From the NCBI GenBank assembly GCA_003993805.1, contig RSEF01000001.1, forward strand, positions 70,544,845-70,608,844: DNA of 64,000 bases, read 5' to 3'. The DNA is from Himantopus leucocephalus (taxonomy: Eukaryota > Chordata > Aves > Charadriiformes > Recurvirostridae). Both the position numbers and the translations under genes were made by a program. Each line of letters opens with the position of its first letter. Within the stretch, counting starts at the first letter, position 1. The notes under the pieces were generated by a model. It was not told the origin of the DNA. It ran no database searches and was given only the letters and a program-made list of their open reading frames with translations. This document shows positions 37,001 to 51,600 of this stretch, in pieces.

Positions 37001-40000
37001 ATTTGATCACTCCCTTCCTTATAATTCATACAGCTGCTCTCTCCCTCCAGAGGGATATCTAGAAACAGAATTAAACCTCCCACCCCAAGCCTCCAGTTTG
37101 AAGCTGGGCCAGGCAATCCCTGTGGGAAACTCTTCTAATACAGGCTAATTTGAAGGTCACCATTCAAACCCACTTCACTTCTAACGCACTCCTGGCTCTG
37201 CACAAGTCCCTCCAGAGGATAGGTTAACCAGACTGGATGACTCTAAGTATCATCATGGAACCACCATCCGCCAGAATCTGAAAGATCTTTGAGTGTCACC
37301 ATTCATCTTTCCAAAGCAGAAATATTGTCCTTCATCTTCACCCTTTGTATCATATTATGACGTCGTAATAACCAACTGTCTCCAAAATTTCTCTTTTGAA
37401 TATATTTGTCTCTTGTCTTAATTTCTCAGTTGTCCCCTATTCCCTCATGAATTTGGAGTCTATTGCAGGAAAAAAAGAAAACAAACAACAACTAAGTTTA
37501 ATCACAGCAAAGCTTGCTAGAAATCATGTTAATGCAGCAAAACAGCATGTCTGCTAGAAGCAAACAAGGCAAAAAGCCCAGTCTCATGGGTTTGTAGAGA
37601 AACAAGAAGAGCAAGAGACCAGAGACACAAATATTTGGAACCTCCTGCCTTCAGATCAGAATGCAACTCAGATGCATAAGGACTAAGCACTGGGGTTGAC
37701 TGCTGCTTGAGATGCATTAGTACAGTCACTTAAAACTTTGAGTAGTTCCATCAAAGACAAGGTTCCTCTGTTTGAAGTTAGGCAAACACGTATTGAGCTA
37801 CATCAGCTCCAAGTTGCCTTTAGATAAATAACATGCTGATGTCCACACACAACTCAAGAGTTTGCTTTTGTTTTGGTTTTTTTTTTTTCCAGAAGACTGA
37901 AATGGAAATGGAACTCATTGTACTCTTTTAGGACCATTTCCCTCGGTTGCTCAGCTGATGATGAAGAACAGCCAACTCAGTTACACAGGGGAACCAAAGA
38001 ATGGTAAAGATAACCCAAATGAATCCAGACCAAAGGTAACATAAAATATAAGAATATTATTCAATGCATTAGCAAAGGAAAATTTGTAGCCAGATTTCTG
38101 CAAGCTGGCTGTGAATATGAGTGGGCAGGGCATGATCTAGCATACATACAGTGTACAGTGCAGTATTGAAAGGTGCTGGATGAAGGAAGGGTTTGGTAGA
38201 CCTTAGTCACTCACAAAACGATAATCAGGGAATGACTGCGTACTGGCCAGGCAATGCATTAGAAGCCATCACAATACCATACCTGATCTAGAAACAATGG
38301 ATATGGTTTCTTTCAATAACCTCCAACAGCTTCAGGCCTCCGGAGCATAAGACCAAGATTTTCACAGAGTGAAAATACAGCAGGTGGTACCATTTACTGA
38401 CAGGGGACCTCCCTGTCCCCCCTCCCTCATGACATCCTCCAGATCTTCTGTGGTCTTGCCACATGCCCATTGTTGACTATCAGCTAGTCCCAGTACCCAA
38501 AGAAAGACCACTGTCCTCCAAGGCTGCAAGGCATGTAACTGCACCAGGGCCCACCTGACTGAACAGGTAGCCCTTCCCCATTTCATTCTTCGCAGCCATC
38601 ACCCTAATAACTCTGCTAAACTACTATGCTTTGGCATTTACTTAGCTTGTTCCATTTCGTCAGTTAGTTAGGGAATTTGGGGGCTAGGGTTTTTTTCTGC
38701 TCTTTTTGTCGTTTGTTGGTGGGGGTTTTTTAAATTAAAAAAGAAAAAAGGAAAGAAGAAGATGGATTTCACACTTTAGTTATGTATTTCCTAACTACCT
38801 GTACCAAGAACAAAGACACTAACCTTCTAAAGTCTTTAAGAGGTTTGTCTGTTTTCTTCTGAAGTTTAGGATTTTATAGCAGTACTGTTTCTTTTTCTGT
38901 GCCAATTAAAATGGCTCTGTTTTGCAACTGATAAAGGTGCCTTTAACTCATGTCCACAACAAGGAGCATTGTGTGCTGTTACAATTGTTCAGTAGATGCC
39001 CAGTCCCAGACAGATGGTGCTTTATCCTCACCCTCTCTTCAAGACAGCATAATGCATTGTCCTGTCAGGGATTAATGGAAGTGCCACTCACATTAGATGC
39101 TAATTCTGGTAGCAACTCTGTTGCTACACTACAGATGCTACAGCAACTGTTTGCAACTAGTGCTTGAAGCGGGCAGTCCACGCTGAGGAGAAGCAGGACA
39201 TTCAGAAATCAAAGTGAGGAGCGCAGTGCAAGAACCTATGCAGAATGCAACCTCATGGTCAAGCAGAAAGAGACGTTTGAAAAGAGAGACAAGGACAATG
39301 GAAAGAAAGAAACTCAGAGAAACAGGAGAAGAAAAATTGAGGACTGAAGATTAAAGAAGATAAAACAAAGATCAGGAACCAAATGGGAAGGTAAAACAAA
39401 AGATGCAACCCAAATAAGAAAAGCACCTTTTCTCAGTAATGGCCAACACATCCCGTCATCAGAAAATCAGCACTAGAAAGGTGCCCCATAATAGGGAAGA
39501 GCAGCTGAAACACAGGGCCTAGAGCTATGCCAGTGAGGGTAGGTTATTCTACAATTGAGTCTTGCCCCATTGTGCACCCCAAAGCATTATTGCCTTATAA
39601 AACTACATACGAATGTTTAACATCTTGAATAGGCACACAGTTGAGTACTGATTATTAATGAAAATAAGAGTCTCAAAACTAACTCCTGGATACCTACTTC
39701 AAGAAAAATATGCCAGGAGAGTTCTGCACAAACACCATAAAAGACAGGCAATTCAGAGATAAGTTTTCAGCTCTGTCCTGGACCCTCCCTTTTTTTGTTT
39801 AGATAAGAGATTTCAGATCCAAGACTAATTTTAGATGCTTCCTCGTATGCATAAAGTGGGCTGAGAAGCACCTAGGCTCAAAACAGCTTGTGCTACAGCA
39901 CTTCTATCATGTTTTCTTTCTAGTACTGTGGTTGTTTACCATGGTCTGTATGAGGCATAGTGGGAGAGAGGAAATCCAAGTATTGGACCGACCTTTCTGA

Positions 40001-43000
40001 AAAGTCACCAGGGCATGTAAAATCTTTTGTGTTTGAGAAAAGCTCCTACGTATTTACATGTATGAAAAATTTAGTTAGATACTCCACACAAAACTTCTAA
40101 CTAGCACTATCATGTCACTAATTGGTCAAGGGAACACAGGCCTTTCACTATGCATTTCAGAGGAGGTTTCTTGTGGGAGAAAGGGAAGAAAAGGAAGGAA
40201 GAGGCTATTCAGAGATGTTTATCAAACCTGAAAAGGCAGACCCAGATCTGGCGGCAGATGGTAGATGGCAAACAAAGATTTTGTGAAAAACTAGAACAGT
40301 ATAAAAACAGTGGAAAGAAGGAAAGCATTATGACAGCAGGAAATACCGAAGTATAAAGATATACAAGGAAATACATTTACACTGTCTGTTGTTCCATTAA
40401 TAGATAAAAATGGAGCAATAGAATAAATGCAAGGGAAATGAAAAAGCAAAAGTAGTCTATCACTAACAAGCTTATGCGCTGATAAGAAGCTTCAGTCCAG
40501 GTCTTGAAATAGTATATTAGACCATAATGTTTTCAGATTTCTTCTGAGGGCTGGAGAAATGGGGTATACTGTTAACTTCTCACAAGTCTCCAGTACTTTA
40601 TATTAAGAAGCTGTGGTCGTGGTAAAAAGCAGATGAACTATTAAACAAGAAAATTGCTTCTGGTTCACAAAGTCAATGAGCTGTAAGTCACGGGAAGTTG
40701 ATAGGGTACACCAGGAAATTCAAACTGTATATTACTACCATTCTTGTGCTCTTATGTGTCAGGGGATCCACTGCTACTGGACACTAGGAATGGACTAGAT
40801 GGGCTAGATATATCTTTGGTCTGACATGTTTGTCTGTTTTTATGGCTTGCTTTATAACTTTCTTCACTAAGAAATGACACGTTAAGGAGATGGAAAACAG
40901 TTTATTAATGACAATATGTTTGACAGCCACTATACTGGACTAAAAAGATATTGGCCTACCAAAGGCAAGGTAGGTTGATACCTAACTCATCACTGCACAC
41001 TCCAAGTGCACATACTTTAGTGACATACTTCCAGGCTCAGACCTCCTTACATGTCCATTTGCAATAGTCCTTACTATTCCCCAGCTGGACCCTTCTTGAA
41101 TAATACTTACTGTATTGTCCAGAAATTTTACAGATTGTGTAACTGCATACAAATTGAATGCCATAAGAAAATAGATTTTTTTTCTTTTGTGGTCCAAAAT
41201 AATATTCTAGATTCAGAGCTACATGATGAACTTTCCCCTCTCAGTTACAATCTNTTTTTTTTTTTTTTTTTTTTTTTTTCATTCCTGGTGCAACTCTGCC
41301 AGTGCAATTACAACCTGACTTGCAGTATGTCTCTGGATTTCAGTACCAATGCAACCATACTTTAATGTACTCTAGAAGGATATTTATACCACCTAGGTCT
41401 AAGCACCTAAGCAGGTCATAGTTATTTATCGGTTGGTTAGTTAGTTACTGCAAACTCCCTCTTTAGTCCATATGGAAAGATCAGATCCTTCAGTTTCCTT
41501 CAGAGCAAGTATATTAGCATAACCTGCAACTCTTGCTGCTCAAGCCACTAGATTTTTATATATTTTTATATATAGAAGCTCCTAACATCTCCACACCATG
41601 CTACTGAACTGATTTTAGTGTTTACCCAAGAGAACTTGGGTTCAAGCCTTTAAACACAATCCACTCTCCTCTGCTACAAAGGTGCTGCCCTATAAGCATC
41701 ATAAGAAATCAGCTCATCTTCACGAAAACCATATATCACCCTCTAAGCCCACACAATTTTTCATAGGTGAAGCCCTATGCGGTCATGTGAATAAATTGCA
41801 AACACTTGCAATAGTTCAGTTTGCTGGAGCGAGATTCATTTTACAAATAACTCAACACAGGTTTAACTTCTGTCAGCCCAAACTAAATGAGCAAGCACTT
41901 GATGTCTAGGGGTGAACAAAGTTTGAGCAATAGCAAAGTCATTTTTCTCCGCCACAACTATGTTAAAACACAGCTTACAGCTAGTCTTTAGTCTCATTTT
42001 TAATATGCTATTAATATCTATAAAACACATCTTACCTTGATCTTCTGAAGAGACCGGTGACCTGGAATAAAACAACAAAGTCCAGTCAATCTTTGGTATG
42101 GAAAGGCTGCAAGTAAGGTTCAATTTATTGTGGGGAATAGAGTATGGACGAATTGGAAGGTTTTATTCTTGGGCTAACTTAGAAGGGAGGACTGGAAGGC
42201 ATCTGACAAGAAAAGAGCAGAAAAGGGCAGAGACAGAGAACAGGTTCTGCTGACCAGAGTGGCTGTATGGAGTCATGTCCATAAGGCAGCTGGCAGCTGC
42301 ACTGTTAAGCACTCCAGCGAAGAGTTTCTGTAGGTACTCAGCAAAGAACTTATCTACTACTGTTACTGTTGGAAATAGCTGACATTACTGTTCAGAAAGT
42401 CCCAATCCTTCAGAGTTTATTGAAGGGTCCATAATTAAGTGTAGCCCAGGAGGAAACCTCATAGCTAGGGGTGGTTGAGGAAATTATAGCTTCAGAGGAA
42501 CTTGCAGTCATTAAGGTAGCCATTTTTCTTACCATGAGTCAATGTGGTGCAGAGCATAAAAGCAACATAAACAGACAAAAAAAAAAAAAAAAAAAGAGAG
42601 AAAGGAAAAAAGGTCTGGACAAACGTAAGTACAGTAAAAAGCAATGTAACAGCAGCAACACAAGAGTTACAGGATAGCCTAACCAGTGGCTTAAGTCTCT
42701 GATAATACTCCGAGAATGTGAGGAGTTATAAAGTATGAGGGACCTCACAGTGCCTCTGCTGATGAACAGAAGGTCCCCACTGAATTCCAGACATTTGTGT
42801 CACAGCTCACATCACTCAGGATCACACTTCTCATCATTTTGGTCAGCACCCACAACACAGGAACATAAAGAGGTGTGAAGTATTGGTCCTTCATTTTTCC
42901 CTTTGCTGCAGTAGCTTGGCTTAGCAAAACTGGGGCTAACTGTACAGGCAAATCTGGGATGTGCCTTAGTTATTTAGACCAGATTGACAGCACAGAGTGG

Positions 43001-45630
43001 ATTGGACCATTGCCTTGGCCCTTCCCCAAAAAAGATTTTCAACTGCATATATAGCCTTCCCACCCAGGTAACAGGGAGTTTGTTCCTGCAGTGAATGGGA
43101 CAAGTCACGCTTCCTTTCCAAGATATATTTAATTTTGCACCAAGGTACAAAAAATAACAAATTACTAAAGATTTAAAAATGTTAGTGTTGCCAGAAAACA
43201 GATCAAAGCTGACAATAAGAAAAGCAGCCACAGAGGGGTGAAGGGAAAAGAAGGAACAAAGAGGAAAAGAGCACATGTATATTTAACTGAGTCAGCAGGG
43301 GCTGGGGGCTGGAGCCGGGGTGGGGGGAAGAAGGGTTAGAAACCCTGGATTTAGAGGAATAAAGGAGCCAAGGAAGAAGTCATGATCTCATTCCATAACA
43401 GGGGTCTGAAAATGAAGGTTGAGGAATTATAGGACATCAGACGCAGATATGCAAATATGTAGATGCAAACAGGAAAGATGGAAAGAAAAGAAGGAAACTT
43501 TCCTAATGAGGTATGCAAATTTTTATTTTTAAAAAAGAGAGAGATTTGCAAAGAAAGAGAGGAAAGAGTTACAGCACAGCTGGAGCAATGGTCACTGTGA
43601 AAGGAAAAAATGTGATTGCCTAATTAAGATTCTGACTGTGCAAGAAGCCAACGCGTCTGTATGGATCAGAATTAATTAATCCTCTACTCCCATTAAATCC
43701 TCTGATTGCTGCTGAACATCCTAGGCATGTATCCTGCTCTGCTGCCAAACACGCCAGCTCTGCCCTTGCGCTTCAGCCATGTCTGTGGAAATACAGCAGG
43801 AATGCAGGTAACCCAGAGGATTAGCAGGCATCACTAGGACTCTGTCCCGCTGCTTTGACCAGTTAGTTATAGGCCTTCCTCCACAACCCCCAGCAGAAAC
43901 CCTTCTGAAGGTCAAAACTCAACACAATGTTTCCTACGAGGTTAAACAGTCCAGAATGGGTAATATCAAGAGGTGCAAATTTTTAGGTACTTAAAAGTAT
44001 TTTTACATGCGGGAGTCATGCCAGGTTCCTTAGCTCACGTATTCTGACTCTCCACCCCTTGTTAATGCAGTATCCCACAGCATCAGTAGAATTTATTCCT
44101 TTGTTTTTCTTCTTAGTTGCACAGCTTCATCACCTTTCAGGTCTTTATTTGAAACAATAAACTAAACAGTACAGATTATCCTATAATTTGGCTCTTCTTT
44201 ATGCCTGGTAAAACAGATGTCATTAGTTCCTCAAAGCAACAGCAGGAGAGACGCTATTACAATACCACTACCCTCTCAATTAAAACATTGAAGGGAGGGA
44301 TGAAAAGTATGTTTGTGCATATTGAGTTTTCCCAAAATTAGTATGTATTTTTCAAAATACAGGTACCTTTGTTGCTTGTTGCATGCCTTGAACACAGTGG
44401 TTGCACAGTAAGAAATCTAACAGGTACTGTTGTTGCTACTAGCAGTGTTTTCATTTGAAAGGCTTCATCAAGCATCTTTTGGAACTGCGTAGCCTGGTAT
44501 CCTGAGAAAATAAGGTTTATAAAATCACAGCATCTCGATGTGTACATATACCTCTCTGCTTCTCCCTAATAAAGGTTGAGCTTGTTGGCTCATTTCACCC
44601 ATCGTTAACAGAGGGATTGAAGAGCCAATTCCTTCTTCCACAAGGAAAAGAAACAGCATAAGCTCAAACTTTCTGATGTAGATGCGAAGTCACAAAGAGA
44701 AGTTTTGTATATCTCAGCCACAGGAAAGCCTCAATGAGAGCTTCCACCATTGGCGATACCAAAAGTTCATCCACAATAAACTAGGCTTCCTTTGTTCCAC
44801 TACTGTCATAAAGTATTCTGGCAAAGAGCAGAGAGGACTTGCAACATTCTCCTACAATTTCAGGCCATATGTTTTAGCAGAGGGAAGGATTTTCCAAACC
44901 ATTCAAGTAGTGGCCTAACTACACCAAGGGGAGTCTTGCTTGTAACTATAATGTAAGGAAATGAGGCTGCTGAAAAGTCCACGCTAATAGCGTTGGGCAT
45001 TTTTTGCATTGTCTGGTCTACCCCATGCTTATGACAGGCTCTAAGGGAGGAAAGAAAGAAAGTCTAATGACCTGCTCTAAACCACATACGCTCACTCCAG
45101 AGCCACAGGGGACTCTCCTGACAGCAAAAAAATCCAGTGGATGCTCATATTTCCGGTCACACATCTTTCTCTCAGGTCTGTAAGAAGTGTGAGGGATATA
45201 TTGTGGCAGCATCGGTCACCAGACGAGTGTCCTGAGAAGGGAGGATTCTCAGCTGCTAACATCCACGCAGTAACCATCAGTGCCTGTCAGCTGCTCTCAG
45301 AGTGTGATTCTAGCTGTGTGTTTGACTGTCCTAAAGAAGCAAGTTATCATTCCCACAACCTCTATGCTTAAAAAAATAGAGGCAAGTCAGAAATATTTCA
45401 GAACTAACATGCTGTTAAGATCTGTGGTGCCACCTGAGTCAAAACATTTTGCCAAATGAAATCTTGATGATATTTTAATTTGGTTAAACAAAACCAAATC
45501 AAACCTTGAAAACCTTCAGGAAAAGGTTCAGGCACTACAATATCCTGTTCTTGGCCATTTCAGAATGGAATTGCTTATTTTTCATACTAACCCTTACTTG
45601 TTTCTGATTTTATCTTAGTGTAAAATTGCN

Positions 45631-45664
<34 letters not shown>

Positions 45665-48600
45665 AGGAGAGTAAAGACAGGCCAGATTGTCTAGGACTGG
45701 CTACATTTCCAGAATCATAAAATTAAATTAGCTCTTCTTCTCTTTTTCCATGCATAAGTGTGAAAGGGAAGCCTGATTTCAAATATTTTCACCAAAGGCA
45801 TTCATCTGACTTTTCCCCTGCCCTGGTTTGAGAGATGCTTCATGAAGAGCTATTGCTGTAGTGACTAATTAAAGGGAAGACAAATATTACTATGAAGATA
45901 GGGAAGGGGATCAGAAGGGAGGACGAGGGGAAGTATGTTATCACCTCCGTTTGCTTTCCATGTTGTTTGTACCCCTCCTTTTGCTGTAGGTCCTGCAGTA
46001 GGGTTCTCCTCCTGATGCAGAGTTGCAAGCTCTACTCAGGAGAGATAACAGCACTTGCAAGCCTCAGCCTGCAAGGGGAAGCTGCGCACTGCCTGTTCCA
46101 CCGCTCCCTACGCAAGCAAAGCAGTACCTTTTGTGCTTAACACAAAATGCACGAGGATCTCTCAGGAAATGAGGTACACATATTTAGAAGTGCATAAAAT
46201 AGCCTGAATAATAATGTAAAAAGCCCCCACTCATACATTCACTACACACGCTTCCACCAAATTGGGAGACTTACGATACTGAAGGCATGAGACATGCCCA
46301 CCTAAAACAGCACTGTGCCTCAGAGTTAATGGTCTGACCGAAAGCTCGCTGGAATTTTTTCACTCACTCTTACAGGCTTTGGGTCAATTGCTGGCAAAAA
46401 TCTAATCCCCAGTATAGCCAAGGCAGCCTTCGGTATCATAGAAGCCTTCCCCAAACAGCCAAACGCTCACAGCTGTTTCCAAGTGCACTCTCCAATGTGC
46501 AAGCACTAGATTTATTCAGCACTGGAAGGGTGGAAGAGGGAATATTCATTTCTAAGGAGGGAAGGGCAGGGACTGTCACAATTTTGAGCCTAGCCAACCG
46601 AGGCTTAGGAACCTAGAGAAATACAGCCAGCCTCCAGCAGACGAATTCTAACAAAATTTCAGCAAATGGGTACATTATTCATGAAGGCAAAAGCCTCTGG
46701 AGAAACAAACCAGGAGCTGATGTAAAGCAGCTATTTTAATCAATAAACCTGTAGCAGAAACCATCTGCACCAGGCCTATTTAAAACCAGCCATTTACAAT
46801 TTAAAGGCCAAATAACAATCTGTGTGCAGCAATTCTGCTGGTTTTTATGAACATTCCCCTTTTTCCCTGCTTAAGCAATGTATTTCTGCAAACTTTCTAA
46901 TTCAGTCTGACAATAGCTGCCTGTGACGAGGGCAGGGAAAGAGCTTTCAGATTAAACCCATTCCTTCTCACTTTGTGTGTACATCTCTTCAGAACTGAAA
47001 GTGGCATCCCTATTGGGATTTATTCATATATTCTCTGACTGTAACTGAAGACAATTTTTAGGGCATAAAGTATTTTTAAAATAAAGGTGAGGAAACCCCC
47101 ACATTCAGCAATCTGCATCAACTCTGCTGGGACTGGCGAGTCCCCTGCAGCCCCAGCTGCAGACAGTGCCTCACATCTTACTGGTAGAAAGACAACTGCT
47201 TGCTTTCCTGGTCCCTCAGCATCTCCTACTTGGAGGCATCCAATAAGAGTTAAAGATCAGCGCAGGCATCCCCATTTTCTGCCATGGCACTTAATGAAAA
47301 ATAAAAGCCTAAGAATTACTGAGAGCTTCCCCACACTTCCACTTTCACCCTAAACATGCTCAATTCGGTGACCTTGACAGGCTGGAGAAGTGCGCTACCA
47401 GCAATCTAGCAAGTTCAACATAGGCAATTGCAAAGTCCTGCACCTCAGGAGGGATAAACCCATGCAACAAGACAGGCTGGGGGCCTAACAGCTGGAAAAC
47501 AGCTTTGCAGAAAAGGATGCAGGGCGTTAGCAGAGCACAAGTTGAATGTCAGTCAGCAGAGTTCCCTGCAACAGCAAAGGCCAATGACATACTGGGCTGT
47601 ATTTGCAAGAACACAGTCATAAGGTAGATCAAAGTGATTTTTTACCCTCTACTCAGTACTTTTGAGACTTGAGAATAAGACAGATGTTCACAAATTGGAC
47701 TGAGTTCCACAAAGGTCCATGGAGATGGCGAGGACATATGAGGAGAGACATATGAGGAGAGGCTGAGGGAGCTGGATTTGTTCAGTAAGAAAAGAAGGCT
47801 CAGGGAAAATCTTATTGCTGCCTTCAGCTACCTAATGGGAAGACAGAACCAGAGTCTGCTTGAAGAAAGAGGAGAAGGAGAAGCAACAGTCACAAGTTGG
47901 AATGTGAGAAATTCAGACTGGATATTAGGAAAAACTTTTTCACTATGTGGATGACCAAACAGGGCAACAGGTTGTACAGAGAGATTATTGAATCTCCAGC
48001 TTTGCAGATATTCAAAACTCAACTGGCTAAGCCTCTGAACAACTTCATCTAACTGGACCTATTTTGAATGGGGGTTTGGATTAGATGACCTTCAGAGGTC
48101 CTTTCCAACCTAAATTTTTCTGCAGTTCTGTGAGTCTCTCTACAAAGCTTTCTGCTTTTACTATCCCAGCTTTCCTGTCATTCTTTCCTCTCAAATATTT
48201 CTCATAGACAATAGCCATACCGCCTCACACACGTGGGAAAATGCTGACCAGCAATGCTCCTTGAATCTAAAAAATTCCATTCAAGTTATTTATTATTTTG
48301 CAGAAATCCATTCGGACATGTCCTGTTAATCTGTAACAACAATCTGGAAAGCCTAAGTCTTTCTAATTCTGCTAAAGGCAAAGATGGGTATTTTTTCTAG
48401 TATCTCTATAACGTTCTTCTGCAGCCTCAGTCTCTACCTGCACATAAAGCATTGACTCAGGCTGTTCACACCAGTCCAACATACAGGAATGTAGCTTGGG
48501 ACTTCTTAGGAAAACAAGGGCAGCTCAGATGTATTCCTTGCTGAGTCTCAGGCATGTCTATGTCCTTTGTATTGTTCCATATCTTTTCTCATTACTGTCT

Positions 48601-51600
48601 AACTTTTTATCTCTTACCATTTCTCTGTCCACTGTAGAATGCTTTGAATGAAGGCTTGGAACACCACAATGCAGCTATACCTGAAGTTGTACTGACACCC
48701 AGAGGAGTTGCTTGGGAATTGCTGCTTAACAGGGGAATAACAGATTTTATTGCAAAATCAGATGTAAACCCAAACATGCTTAACCTTGATTTAAAAAAAG
48801 AATAAGAAAAAGAAGGAGAGAGATGTTCTAACTCATAGAAAAAGATAGCTCTACTTTGGAATCAAGTTCAAAACATCATCTAAAAAAGCCGGGTTGTTAT
48901 TTCCTTGAAAAAGAAGGTATTTCCAAATGACCAGTAGAATCACTGTAGGGTGATCGTGGGTTGTTTGTTGGTGTTGTTTTTTTTAATACTTTGCCTCTCT
49001 TTCTCTTATCACCACATGACACCAAAATATCTCAGGTGAATGCGAGACATTCCTTTTGAAAAAGGCCTGATCCAAGCTTCTTTGAAATGAAATTCGTCCA
49101 TTTCAAGATTTGAATTAAATCTTCAAAATCCTCACTGACCTACCTGTCAATTTCTTGATGAATTTGGGGGGCAAAAGGCAAAGGAAAGGCAGTAGCTGAT
49201 GTGGCTCTAACTGTAAAAGAAAGAAAGCAAGATCTAGCCACACCTTGTAATACTTTGGAGAAACCACAGACTGGATGTCAAAGGACTGGATGCTGCTGGG
49301 ACAGTCACTAAAGAGACTGGGTGTACACACTGCCTTAGCAGCCTACATGAAAAGCAAAAAAAGATGTTAGGTGCAATCAGGTAACAAATCATCTGACCTC
49401 TTTCTTCAACAATGGATCTGTGTATTTTTACTTTTTCCAGAAAAAGATTAACCCAGAGATCATTTTGCTATGACTTTAACCTTTTATTTAACCCAGAGAA
49501 AGGAATTATTTTGGTAACCGCAAAGCCATGACAGCCACACTACTAGCACATCAGGTATACTCTGATTCAGAAGTCACGTACCCACTTGGCCCTCAGGCTA
49601 CATGGAGATGAAGCACATCAACTGCTTGGTATCTCGAGACACCACCCAAATAATCTTAGGCCAGTTTGGGTTTCTAAACAATCTAGAAGCTACCCTAAGT
49701 GGTGTGTTTGTTACCACAAAGCAAACCAGTGACTCCTGATAAATAGCCTTCAGCGGTTTTGGGAGAAAGGAAACTGAAATACGGGAATTTCTCAGAAACA
49801 GATTCTTGCAATTATGTTCATAAATATGTGGCCTGGTTTTCACAAGTGCTAAGCACTAAGCAACCCTCACTTGCTTGCCATCTTAAAAAAAAAATTAAAA
49901 AAATCACCTCAGTTAATGTGTATAACACACAAGTCCTAGGCAGAGCAGCACTGCCAAGCCCTTTACACTCCTGCTATAGAGTAATTAACGGAGGATAAAA
50001 CTTGTAATGGGAGTTTCAGATATCATTTTGTGCCACACTTTTAGACACCTGGCACAGAAACAAGAATCTAGGAGTCAGGGTTACATTGGCTCCAGGCCAC
50101 CTCTGGCACTCCGATTTCATCTCTTGGCATAATTTAGCCAGGTCCATCTGTCCCTGCTTGCCCATGGGCATCAACACTGCCAGGAACCTCAGCAAGGCTA
50201 TGTGTTATGGCCCCGCTCCTCGTGTATTTCCCTCTCATGCACACACCTCTGTGCCAAAACTGCTAAACGCTTGCTCAGTCTCAGCTACCGAGACAAAGCT
50301 GTGGGTTTTAGTGCTCCTTTCCCAGTGCAGAGGAGCAGCAGGCAAGCAGGGACAACTTTTCTCCCTCCCCATTTGAATGCTTTCAAGCTTTCAGAAGTTC
50401 ATCCTCTCACCTGAGAAATCCTTTGTCAGGCATTTTAAGAAGAGGTAGTACCTTCTACACCCTGACATATAAGCCTGCAGACAGAGGACTAGGACACACA
50501 GCCTAGACATGGAGCTGCAGAGCAGCCACGCCAAGATGCACAACCCGGGGAACATTCTCGCTCTCTCTCAGCAGTTCCCAGGTGAACCGGAGAATCTCTC
50601 CCCAGCCCAAGCACACTAAACCCAGCCCATGTTCACAAGGTACCTTCTGTTTCAAGCAACATTTTCCAGAAGAAGTAAACCTCTTTCACGCACACCTCCA
50701 CCAAGAAAAAGCAGCTCACCAATATATTTTTCAAGCAGCCCCAGTGAAAAAGCTCAACCTCACTTTTCATTCAAGGAGTTAAGTGAAGGCTTATTTCAAA
50801 ATATTGCTCCCAGCCTTATCCAAACACTCTGAACTTTGTGGGTCTAAAATACTAAATTGCAAACCTCAAAAGATGACCTGTTTTCACATGACTATGCTTT
50901 GCCTCTATCTTTTTGTTGCATGATATTTTGACAATTTCCAGTTTTCAGCCACAGCTGAAATCTGAACATGCAGATACCTGAAGAATGAGAGAAAGTTAGC
51001 AAAGGTTTGAATTTTTGGAGTTTAACACTGTCCACTGAGGCAAAGTAGTGCTTTTGTGTGATAGTCTGGAGCAGTTATTTTACCAAACTAGATTTCTATT
51101 CTCTTTGCAAGCCTGTTAAACCAGAACTTAAGAATATGAATGAGGTATCAATAAATACAGTCTGAATGCATGAGACGACCTAGTGTGAAAGCTTGGACAC
51201 AGTGTGTATTCCAATATGTGTGTTACATATGTACAGGACTGTGTTTCGTACCCATGCCCTGAAGCTTATTAGCTTTGGCTTTAATAAGACAGCTTGGTAC
51301 TGAGTGAGAGCACATTAAGAACCAGTCTCCTCTCCGAGCAGATGGCAGCTCCTTATGGCAGGGACAGAGCACATGGACACAAGCTTGCTATGCCTGTGCA
51401 ATGCTCAGAAAACTAGGACCAGGATGGGGGTTTATTTTGTCTTACTTCAACTCTTACAAGTAAGTAACAAGTACACACAAATACAGACGTACGTATTACC
51501 TAAAACTACAAGCTTCATTTCTTTTCCAAACTTTATTGGACTGGAAGCCTGCCGTGCTGGAGGATATTCACCCTATATTTATAACAGTGCTTAAAGCAAG

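Larger units (their letters stand above)
28639..42035 (-). other. DGKI: DGKI intron (13,397 bp)
   Basis: It holds the gap, a CR1 tail, the candidate solo LTR, an old CR1 piece at 40.7 kb, the N-marked T run at 41.25 kb and poly-T runs near 36520 and 37880. No exon was detected inside. Confidence 0.9.

Noticed and set aside
44367..44501. 135-nt minus-strand block with acceptor TTTTCTCAG and donor AAAG|GTACCT and one fully open frame.
   Set aside because: Its open frame needs a phase-1 junction, but the DGKI junction across this intron is phase 2, where it would stop after a few codons. No resemblance to DGKI; taken as chance.
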